Positions 23,931-30,523 of a stretch of DNA of 40,084 nucleotides are shown piece after piece. The notes under the pieces are model-generated. The model did not search any database, was not told where the DNA came from, and was given only the letters and a program-made list of their open reading frames with translations. The translations under genes and the position numbers were made by a program. Each line of letters starts with the position of its first letter. Position 1 is the stretch's first letter. Source of the DNA: Gammaproteobacteria bacterium (lineage in GTDB: Bacteria; Pseudomonadota; Gammaproteobacteria; Granulosicoccales; Granulosicoccaceae); contig JAHQVR010000193.1 in the NCBI GenBank assembly GCA_019634245.1, positions 1 to 40,084 on the forward strand, in the 5' to 3' direction.

Positions 23931-24536
23931 CTATCCATTCCCATCCTCATTAGCTTGTGCAGTCGTTAGTACAAAAGGGGCGACATCGCCCGCCAAACCC
24001 ACGCCTTCACCCGTTTCCGTATGTACCACCGAAAAATTCGCTGCTGCAAGCAACCCAGACAACTTGACTTCGGTGTAATAGGTATAGCGCCTGCCCAGTC
24101 GATCTCGTTGGGTACCCTCGCCAGCTTTTAAACCAAGAAAAAGTATTCCTTGAGGTTTGAGAGCTCGGTGCAATAGAGGCAGCAGGCCCACAAATTCATC
24201 TTCCGTGGCATGTAGCAAACTAAAGTTGGCCCAAACTCCATCGTAGTGATTCACCTCTCGGATATCCTGAAACACACCGTGCCGGACATCCAGTGAAAAC
24301 AATTCTTTCGCAATTCGAACCATTTCAGCAGAAGCATCGATGGCTTCCACAGTAAAACCGGCTTTTTTCATCGCCGAGGCTGAACCACCCGGACCACACC
24401 CTAAATCCAGGATGGTGCCGCCAGCGGGAATACGCGCCATAAAGCCACGCAGTGATTTATCCGGTGCTTCACTTTTCGTCAACTCAACGTATTTATCAAC
24501 CTGTGAGTCATAAACTTCAATAGTTTCAGAATCCAC
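23931..24536 (-). CDS. SAM-dependent methyltransferase
   Basis: A class I methyltransferase of 201 residues. Motif I is TILDLGCGPGGSA (about 41-53), which binds the methionine part of SAM; AIDASAEMV is the acidic post-I loop, and YDGVWANFSLLHA is motif II/III. The C-terminal half (RRYTYYTEVKLSGLLAAANF) is typical of small-molecule methyltransferases. The acceptor is unknown. The start is GTG 24536, 21 bases downstream of the yghU stop, so the two are probably in one transcript. Confidence 0.88.
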   Translation of the reverse strand: MDSETIEVYDSQVDKYVELTKSEAPDKSLRGFMARIPAGGTILDLGCGPGGSASAMKKAGFTVEAIDASAEMVRIAKELFSLDVRHGVFQDIREVNHYDGVWANFSLLHATEDEFVGLLPLLHRALKPQGILFLGLKAGEGTQRDRLGRRYTYYTEVKLSGLLAAANFSVVHTETGEGVGLAGDVAPFVLTTAQANEDGNG

Positions 24537-24557
24537 TAGTTAACCACTCTCAAGTCG

Positions 24558-25424
24558 CTACGATTGTAATTTATCTTCTGTGCGTAGATCGAAATCAGAT
24601 GCATCGTGTCGTTCTCTGAGCTGAGACGATAGTTCACCGGATTTACGATTCACCATCTGCCCTCGCTTGACTGCAGGTCGTTCCTGGATAGCCTTCGCCC
24701 AACGCTGAAGATTTTTATAACTTGCCGCATCCAAAAATTCAGCTGCTTCATAGACAATGTTAAGTGCCACCTGCCCATACCAAGGCCAAATAGCCATGTC
24801 AGCAATGCTATAGCCTGAATCGCAGATGAACTCCCGATTCTCCAAACGCTTATCCAACACATCCAATTGACGCTTGGTTTCCATAGTAAAGCGATCGATA
24901 CAATATTCAATCGGAGCTGGTGCATATTTATAGAAGTGCCCAAACCCACCCCCTAAATAGGGAGCGCTACCCATTTGCCAAAACAGCCAACTCAAACACT
25001 CGGTGCGCTCTGCAACCTCGGTGGGTATAAAGGCTGCGTGTTTCTCAGCGAGATAAAGCAAGATGGCGCCGGATTCAAAAATACGGGTTGGCGGTGAGGT
25101 GCTGTGATCCATCATGGCTGGAATCTTGGAATTGGGATTGATGTCCACAAACCCGCTGCCAAACTGCTCGCCGTCTCCAATGCTGATCAGATAGGCATCG
25201 TATTCCGCATCGGTAATTCCCTTAGCAAGCAATTCTTCCAACATGATTGTCACTTTCACACCATTGGGCGTTGCCAAGGAATACAACTGCAATGGATGTT
25301 TGCCAATGGGCAGTTCTTTTTCATGCGTAGCGCCACTGGTCGGTTTGTTGATATTGGCGAATCGCCCACCGTTGCCCGGTTCCCAATTCCAGACAGTCGG
25401 AGGTTGATAATTGTTGTCACTCAT
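24558..25424 (-). CDS. yghU: Glutathione-dependent disulfide-bond oxidoreductase, YghU-type GST
   Basis: The 288-residue product matches YghU throughout, with an N-terminal extension (YQPPTVWNWEPGNGGRFANINKP), the thioredoxin-fold segment LYSLATPNGVKVTIMLEELL, NPNSKIPAM and ESGAILLYLAEK. The C-terminal helical domain carries SIADMAIWPWYG. In this family a Thr/Asn in ATPNG replaces catalytic Cys/Ser, and two glutathiones or glutathione disulfide are bound for disulfide reduction. No signal peptide, so cytoplasmic. GGGAA lies before ATG 25424. It is followed by the methyltransferase gene. Confidence 0.93.
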   Translation of the reverse strand: MSDNNYQPPTVWNWEPGNGGRFANINKPTSGATHEKELPIGKHPLQLYSLATPNGVKVTIMLEELLAKGITDAEYDAYLISIGDGEQFGSGFVDINPNSKIPAMMDHSTSPPTRIFESGAILLYLAEKHAAFIPTEVAERTECLSWLFWQMGSAPYLGGGFGHFYKYAPAPIEYCIDRFTMETKRQLDVLDKRLENREFICDSGYSIADMAIWPWYGQVALNIVYEAAEFLDAASYKNLQRWAKAIQERPAVKRGQMVNRKSGELSSQLRERHDASDFDLRTEDKLQS

Positions 25425-25496
25425 TCGGCGTTCCCATGGTCATCATTGTTATTTGCATTCTATGGCATCCCAATCACTAACGTTCGATACGACGGT

Positions 25497-26414
25497 TCAC
25501 CCATTGTCCTGATCCTTCATAGAGCGTGCACTGAGGCTAACACCTAAAAATATAACAATGGCCCCCGCCCAGGTAATCCAAGAATAACGCTCAGAAAGAA
25601 ATACGGTTCCCACGAACAATGCGACCATCGCACCCACATAGCCAATCTGGCTTAGATAGGTGGGTCCGCCGACGAACTGTAATTGAAAAAAGAAGGGGAA
25701 CATACAGGTCGATGCAACCACTGTAATGAAGGCGAGTCCACTCACACTCAATAGCCCGCCAGGCAAACTGGCCTCTGGGTGTAACCAAACCACCATTAGC
25801 AGCACCAAGGCGGCGGCAATGTTACTCCCGGTCGCTAGTTCAAGCGGTTCGGCTCCATCTGGCCAAGCCATGGTTCGATAAACATTGCCGATCGCCAGAG
25901 AAAAAGGGATCCCCAATCCGGCGAACACCCAGCCGAAGCTGGCCGGCTGAGTCACCTCTCCTCGAGTTAATGCAACAATCACGGCGCCCACAAATCCAAT
26001 CGCTAACGCCGCAAGGCCCAGTCGGTTAGGCACTCGTACACTCAAAATAGACGACATAGTCAGTGTGAATACGGGAGAAAGAGTAATAAGCAACCCCGTG
26101 AATCCGGCACCAAGCTTGGGGATGACACTAAAGATCAAAAGATTAGGGATGACCAACGCCACAATGCAGGATAAAAAATAAAACTGCACATAGCGTGGCT
26201 CTAACCGAATAGAACGGCCCGTTACCGCGCGGATCATCACCAGACCAATGGAAGAGCCCGCAGACACCCACCAAGCCCACACTATAGGCGACAACCCTTG
26301 CGTATGTGCCAGCTTGCCAAAAGGAAACGTCAGGCCCAGAAAAAAACCTGTAATCACGAGCAACAAGGCTGGCGATTGCATCACACCGGAGTTGAACGAC
26401 GTAAACTTGTACAT
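25497..26414 (-). CDS. EamA/DMT-family transporter
   Basis: A 305-residue integral membrane protein with ten predicted helices in two homologous five-helix halves, the layout of EamA drug/metabolite exporters. Family features include GLTFPFGKLAHTQGLSPIVWAWW at the start, PNLLIFSVIPKLGAGFTGLLITLSPVFTL, and the closing SYLSQIGYVGAMVALFVGTVFLSERYSWITWAGAIVIFLGVSL-like ending. The substrate is unknown. It begins ten bases after the ArsR-type regulator stop, so the regulator probably controls it. ATG 26414 is used, with an in-frame ATG at 26381 that may be the true start. Confidence 0.88.
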   Translation of the reverse strand: MYKFTSFNSGVMQSPALLLVITGFFLGLTFPFGKLAHTQGLSPIVWAWWVSAGSSIGLVMIRAVTGRSIRLEPRYVQFYFLSCIVALVIPNLLIFSVIPKLGAGFTGLLITLSPVFTLTMSSILSVRVPNRLGLAALAIGFVGAVIVALTRGEVTQPASFGWVFAGLGIPFSLAIGNVYRTMAWPDGAEPLELATGSNIAAALVLLMVVWLHPEASLPGGLLSVSGLAFITVVASTCMFPFFFQLQFVGGPTYLSQIGYVGAMVALFVGTVFLSERYSWITWAGAIVIFLGVSLSARSMKDQDNG

Positions 26415-26424
26415 TCAGTGCGTG

Positions 26425-27102
26425 CTAAGGAAACGCCTCTTTAAATGCTCGTTCTCCACGGGCACTGAATTTGATAATTCTACTGTGCGAATCGCGCCTG
26501 ACCCAGCGCAGGGTCTCGAACCGACTCAACAGTGCTCGACCCAAACTACCCGCTAAATGAGAGCGACGCTCACTCCAATCCAGACACTCGCGGCACAGCG
26601 GAGATTTACCCAGTCTGAGATTGTCGAGGTCAACACCGAATTCTTGCATGGCGATCTCACCTTTCTTGGTGAGGTTCAGCTCGCCATCTTTGTGCACCAG
26701 ACACCGCGTGCTGATGAGACTGTCGTACAGATGAATACCCATGTTTCCGGCGAGATGGTTGTAGCACACACGCGAATGTCTCAGTGCTGTATCTCGGGGA
26801 CCGGTATGCGTTTTAAGTGGTGCAGAACGTTCAGACAGCCCCATGAGCGTTTCTAATAAAGCGGCCACTTCCTCATTCGCCAACGCAAAATATTTATGGC
26901 GGCCTTGCTTTCGAACACTTAGCAGCCCACCCGATTGCAGTTTCGCCAGATGCGTACTGGCGGTCTGCGCGGTCACTCCGGCTTCGTTGGAGAGCTCAGC
27001 AGCGGTCAACGCTTTGCCGTGCATCAACGCCCCCAACATATGCGCGCGCGTGTTATCGCCGATAAGAGAACCAATTCGAGCTATGTTCGGAGAACCGTCC
27101 AT
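26425..27102 (-). CDS. ArsR-type winged-helix transcriptional regulator
   Basis: A 225-residue regulator. The N-terminal winged helix has the ArsR recognition helix: RAHMLGALMHGKALTAAELSNEAGVTAQTASTHLAKLQSGGLLSVRKQGRHKYFAL (about 19-74). A C-terminal domain with several Cys and His (CYNHLAGNMGIHLYDSL, CLVHKDGEL, SPLCRECLDWSERR) follows; these might bind a metal or sense oxidation. It lies ten bases before the EamA gene in the same transcript, suggesting it controls that exporter. It is divergent from the NIPSNAP-like remnant. Confidence 0.88.
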   Translation of the reverse strand: MDGSPNIARIGSLIGDNTRAHMLGALMHGKALTAAELSNEAGVTAQTASTHLAKLQSGGLLSVRKQGRHKYFALANEEVAALLETLMGLSERSAPLKTHTGPRDTALRHSRVCYNHLAGNMGIHLYDSLISTRCLVHKDGELNLTKKGEIAMQEFGVDLDNLRLGKSPLCRECLDWSERRSHLAGSLGRALLSRFETLRWVRRDSHSRIIKFSARGERAFKEAFP

Positions 27103-27122
27103 ACTTCGATCGTAATCGAACC

Positions 27123-27263
27123 ATGAAAGAAGCGCAACCGGGCATACTCAAGTTTCAACGCCTAAACACAAAAGGTTCAATCACCCTGGCTTACGATATC
27201 TACCACGTTGGTAGTCTGGCAGAATACGAAGCGTATTGCGCGCGACTCGCTGCTGACCCTTAA
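27123..27263 (+). pseudogene. NIPSNAP-like remnant (46 codons)
   Basis: A short open frame from ATG 27123 to TAA 27261-27263 encodes a peptide ending HVGSLAEYEAYCARLAADP. That end resembles the NIPSNAP/ABM-like ferredoxin-fold motif, but about two thirds of a normal domain is missing on one or both sides. No ribosome site precedes the ATG. It is probably a decayed gene or a fragment left by a deletion. It sits between the ArsR gene and another ferredoxin-fold (ABM) gene 12 bases downstream. Confidence 0.5.
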
Positions 27264-27275
27264 CTGAGCTAAACC

Positions 27276-27620
27276 ATGATCGCAGTCATTTTCGAAGTGT
27301 ACCCAGAGCCAGATCGGAAGCAGGAGTATTTGTCCATAGCGGCAGACTTAAAAACCGATCTCGAAAAGATCGAGGGTTTTATCTCCGTGGAACGGTTTCA
27401 AAGCCTCACCAACCCCGATAAGCTTTTGTCCTTGTCGTTCTTCGAAAATGAGTCTGCTGTTGAGCAATGGCGTAACCTAAACGCCCATCGTGATGCACAG
27501 ACGGCAGGTCGTTCCGGAATATTTAAAAATTACCGCCTACGCGTTTGTCGCGTAATAAGAGACTATGGCCTGCATGATCGAGAACAGGCCCCCAGCGACA
27601 GCCTAAAAACTCACCGCTAG
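27276..27620 (+). CDS. ABM (antibiotic biosynthesis monooxygenase) family protein
   Basis: A 114-residue cytoplasmic dimeric alpha+beta ferredoxin-like protein. The domain runs from MIAVIFEVYPEPDRKQEYL through IEGFISVERFQSLTNPDKLLSLSFFENESAVEQWRN, with the typical ABM segments and a later His (NLNAHRDAQ). Members are monooxygenases or small regulators of oxidation, and heme-degrading relatives exist. It could be a monooxygenase or a folding partner; the sequence alone does not decide. The tail (residues 95-114) lies outside the domain. It follows the NIPSNAP-like remnant by 12 bases. Confidence 0.85.
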   Translation: MIAVIFEVYPEPDRKQEYLSIAADLKTDLEKIEGFISVERFQSLTNPDKLLSLSFFENESAVEQWRNLNAHRDAQTAGRSGIFKNYRLRVCRVIRDYGLHDREQAPSDSLKTHR

Positions 27621-27677
27621 ATTTTTCAAGGTCTTCCCGATACCCTGAGCACAACACTCCTTGCGGAATAAAGATTG

Positions 27678-28097
27678 ATGCCTACCACTGACCGATACGC
27701 AGGTGCCTGTCACTGCGGAGCCGTCCAATTTACCGTGCAATTGTCCGACGGGCTCAACACAGCGCGACGATGTTCCTGCTCCTTTTGCCGAATGCGAGGA
27801 GCGGTTGCATTGAGCGCTCCGTTGGATGGCTTGGATATTTCGCGGGGTAAAAACCAACTCGCTCAATACCAATTCAATACCAACACGGCCAAGCACTATT
27901 TCTGCAAAATTTGTGGAATCTATACGCACCACCAACGACGCTCCAATCCAAATGAATTCGGCATCAATGCCGCTTGTCTGGAAGGTGTGAGTCCATTTGA
28001 TTTCGCAGAAGTCATTGTGACCGATGGCGTGAATCACCCTTCAGATGGCCATTCCGCCAACGCTAATGTGGGTGTGCTTAGATTCTCTGATCAATAA
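27678..28097 (+). CDS. GFA-family zinc-binding protein
   Basis: A protein of the glutathione-dependent formaldehyde-activating (GFA) family. Cysteines are placed as in the zinc-binding fold: CHCGAV near the N-terminus, CSCSFCRMRGAV and FCKICGIYTHH. The family name comes from Gfa, which condenses formaldehyde with glutathione, but most members have unknown substrates. The start is ATG 27678. An earlier TTG is in frame, but the family's N-terminal YAGACHCGAV is at the usual distance from 27678. A possible link to formate metabolism nearby is only positional. Confidence 0.88.
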   Translation: MPTTDRYAGACHCGAVQFTVQLSDGLNTARRCSCSFCRMRGAVALSAPLDGLDISRGKNQLAQYQFNTNTAKHYFCKICGIYTHHQRRSNPNEFGINAACLEGVSPFDFAEVIVTDGVNHPSDGHSANANVGVLRFSDQ

Positions 28098-28205
28098 CGA
28101 GCACACGCCACAGTGGCCTAATCCACCGCCATTGAGTCAATCTGTCCCACTTGCGGTGCTGCAGGCCCAGGGTTGTTGGTGTTTAGTATGTCTTTTTTAC
28201 CCACT

Positions 28206-28218
28206 TACTTTTAAAGTA
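28206..28218. promoter_or_regulatory. Dyad in the fdhD leader
   Basis: TACTT and AAGTA arms around TTA, six bases upstream of ATG 28224. It covers the place where a ribosome site would be, so it could be an operator or a leader hairpin. No recognisable ribosome site is otherwise seen. Confidence 0.3.
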
Positions 28219-28223
28219 GCCGC

Positions 28224-29111
28224 ATGAACGCTACAAACCACTACCGCCCGACGATGACAGATGAAGGGCTTGATCCCGCTCACGCCGTTGAAGCGGTGAA
28301 CGAGTTCGGTGAAGTCAAGAACGTCCATATACCGGGTGAGCTTCCTCTGACCATTCGAGTCGATGACATGGAAGTGGTGACTCTGATGACCTTGGGCACA
28401 CAACCAGAATCACTGACGCTGGGTTACATCCGCAACCAAAAACTCATTGAAGACCTTAGCGATATCGAGTCGGTCACCGTTGACTGGGATCGAGAATTGG
28501 TTGATGTGCGCACGCATGCCGGTGATGGCATTTCCGATTGGCAAGAAAAAATGAAACGCCGAATCGTCACCAGCGGTTGCGGTCAGGGCACCATATTCAG
28601 TTGCACTGTTGATAAGCTCTATGAAGTCACACTGAATACCCCATCATTAAAGCAGTCCGAAATTTACGAATTGATTCGTAATGTCAGTCAATTGAATGAA
28701 GTTTATCGTGTCTCGGGTGCGGTTCACGGTTGCGGCCTTTGTTCTGCAACAGAATCCTTAATGCACATAGAAGATGTCGGCCGACACAATGCTGCTGATG
28801 CGATTGCGGGTCGTATGTGGTTAGACGACATCGATGGAAGCGATAAAATTTTCTATACCACTGGCCGACTAACCTCAGAGATCGTGATGAAAACGGCGTT
28901 CATGGGAATTCCTGTGTTGCTTTCTCGCTCTGGTGTGACCCAAATGGGTTTGGAGTTGGCCCAGGAAATTGGCATGACGATGATTGCACGCGCTAAAGGC
29001 AAACATTTTCTTGTGTACAGCGGCCGGGACAATGTTGCGTTTGACGCACGGCCACCCGTCAGAGCGGTTCCGCCACCCACAAAAGGCATGCGCGATTTAA
29101 CCCAGAGTTAA
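28224..29111 (+). CDS. fdhD: Formate dehydrogenase accessory sulfurtransferase
   Basis: Transfers sulfur from cysteine desulfurase to the molybdenum cofactor of formate dehydrogenase, making the terminal sulfido ligand that FdhA needs. The 295-residue product has the FdhD family blocks. The sulfur-carrier loop is SGCGQGTIF (Cys119), whereas E. coli has Cys-x-x-Cys (CGVCG); only the first Cys is in place. Other cysteines lie at 127, 170 and 173 (HGCGLC). Also clear are HIEDVGRHNAADAIAG and FYTTGRLTSEIVMKTA. It overlaps the regulator gene by one base (TAATG), so both are on one transcript. ATG 28254 is an alternative start. Confidence 0.95.
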   Translation: MNATNHYRPTMTDEGLDPAHAVEAVNEFGEVKNVHIPGELPLTIRVDDMEVVTLMTLGTQPESLTLGYIRNQKLIEDLSDIESVTVDWDRELVDVRTHAGDGISDWQEKMKRRIVTSGCGQGTIFSCTVDKLYEVTLNTPSLKQSEIYELIRNVSQLNEVYRVSGAVHGCGLCSATESLMHIEDVGRHNAADAIAGRMWLDDIDGSDKIFYTTGRLTSEIVMKTAFMGIPVLLSRSGVTQMGLELAQEIGMTMIARAKGKHFLVYSGRDNVAFDARPPVRAVPPPTKGMRDLTQS

Positions 29112-30043
29112 TGAGAGTGTCTATGGACACCCGCACCAAAGAAACCGATTCACCCTTTCTAACGGTTCGCGAACTGAGCGAGATGCTTCATGTGAACCAA
29201 AAGAAAATTTATCAATTGGCCGGTGACGGTGAAATTCCGGGCACTAAAATCACTGGAAAATGGATTTTTCCACGCGCGTTGATCGAAGATTGGATCGTTG
29301 AAAACAGCCATGGCGGGGTCATGAACGACAGGCTGCTACTGGCAGGCTCCGATGATCAACTGGTGCATAGAATCTGCAATATTGCTGCGATTGAATTACA
29401 AAAATCTGCCCTTTTGAGCTATAGCCCTTGCGGCAACAGACACGGATTGCAAATGCTAGATCTGAAGCGTATTGATGCGTGTTTTATCAACTGGGGGGCG
29501 AGCGAAGCTAATTCTCGTCGCCATTTGGGACTGCTACGCAACTACCATCAACACCCGGATTGGGTTGTAGTTCGTGTGCTAAAACGTCGGCAGGGATTAA
29601 TTGTTCGGCACGGCATTGTCGATAACGATACCACCGCAGAAGCTCTATTGAAGAACCCTCGTTTAAATTGGGCGCTTAGGCAAGACGATTCCGGAGCATT
29701 TCGTTTACTGGTTGACGTTTGTCATCAATACGGTCTCGATTACCAACAGCTACAGGCAAACACGGTATACAACAGTGAACGCAGTGCCGTGGCGGCGGTA
29801 AGCACAGGCTATTCAGATATTACCTCTGGCGTGGAGTGTTCAGCAGCCGAATACAAACTAGACTTTATTCCGTTGGCCGATATATCAATTGATTTGGTTA
29901 CCAGTAAACGCACCTACTTCCGCACATTGCTTCAAGAGTTTTTAAATCGGCTACGCGGCGGCGAAGCAAAGGCAATTGCAGATTCATTAAAAGGTTATCG
30001 CATAAACGAAAGCCAGGATGTACTTTCGTTAGACATTCCATAA
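29111..30043 (+). CDS. One-component regulator: helix-turn-helix plus molybdate-binding-like PBP domain
   Basis: A 310-residue fusion. Residues 17-66 are an excisionase/MerR-like helix-turn-helix (LTVRELSEMLHVNQKKIYQLAGDGEIPGTKITGKWIF). Residues 75-285 match the PBP-like domain found in such regulators: LLLAGSDDQLVHRI, RRQGLIVRHG, ALRQDDSGAFRLLVD and SGVECSAAEYKLDFIPL. Proteins of this class are thought to sense molybdate, tungstate or a related ligand and control Mo/W genes. The stop of fdhD overlaps this ATG by one base; an alternative ATG lies four codons in, with GAGAG upstream of it. Control of fdhD and the fdh operon is an inference. Confidence 0.85.
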   Translation: MRVSMDTRTKETDSPFLTVRELSEMLHVNQKKIYQLAGDGEIPGTKITGKWIFPRALIEDWIVENSHGGVMNDRLLLAGSDDQLVHRICNIAAIELQKSALLSYSPCGNRHGLQMLDLKRIDACFINWGASEANSRRHLGLLRNYHQHPDWVVVRVLKRRQGLIVRHGIVDNDTTAEALLKNPRLNWALRQDDSGAFRLLVDVCHQYGLDYQQLQANTVYNSERSAVAAVSTGYSDITSGVECSAAEYKLDFIPLADISIDLVTSKRTYFRTLLQEFLNRLRGGEAKAIADSLKGYRINESQDVLSLDIP

Positions 30044-30174
30044 GCAATAACTATCAATGCGGTAATTGATACACAATTGCATCTTCACTTTCCTAGACGT
30101 TTTGCTACCCGTTGCACCCATCTCTCCTCGGAGTCTAAACTGTAGGTTGTAGCTTCCGTTTCTTTAGCCACTAC

Positions 30175-30180
30175 AGGAGG
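30175..30180 (+). promoter_or_regulatory. Strong ribosome-binding site of the DUF2853 gene
   Basis: AGGAGG precedes ATG 30185 by four bases (consensus Shine-Dalgarno, unusually strong for this region), suggesting the short protein is made at a high level. Confidence 0.75.
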
Positions 30181-30184
30181 AAAT

Positions 30185-30523
30185 ATGTCTAAATTCGATG
30201 AGGCAATCACCGAATGCAAGACCCAAATGGAAAGCTGCAATATCGAGTGTGATGAGCAATTGCTCAAGGCCATTTGCAAAGGATTGGGCCCATCGCTTTA
30301 TAACCGAGACTCATTCCTTGTTGCTGCAGCCGATCCGAAAGAAATCGAGAATATTAAGACGCGGTTTTTACATCGCAAGTTGCGTGTAGACAGTGTCAGC
30401 GAAAATGATGCCGCCATTGCCCACGCGATACAGACACTCGGGGAAAGCAATCGGCAAAAATGTCGGCCCGTGTTTTACTACTTGTTGGTTAAATTTCTGA
30501 ATAAAGAATCGGTCTATGCCTAG
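30185..30523 (+). CDS. DUF2853 family protein
   Basis: A 112-residue cytoplasmic protein that fits DUF2853 end to end: MSKFDEAITECKTQM at the start, ICKGLGPSLYNRDSFLVAAADPKEIENIKTRFL in the middle, and CRPVFYYLLVKFLNKESVYA at the end. Small helical protein of unknown function, common in proteobacteria and Bacteroidetes. The gene follows a 141-base gap after the regulator and has its own very strong ribosome site. Its end overlaps the convergent HD-domain gene by four bases. Confidence 0.87.
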   Translation: MSKFDEAITECKTQMESCNIECDEQLLKAICKGLGPSLYNRDSFLVAAADPKEIENIKTRFLHRKLRVDSVSENDAAIAHAIQTLGESNRQKCRPVFYYLLVKFLNKESVYA

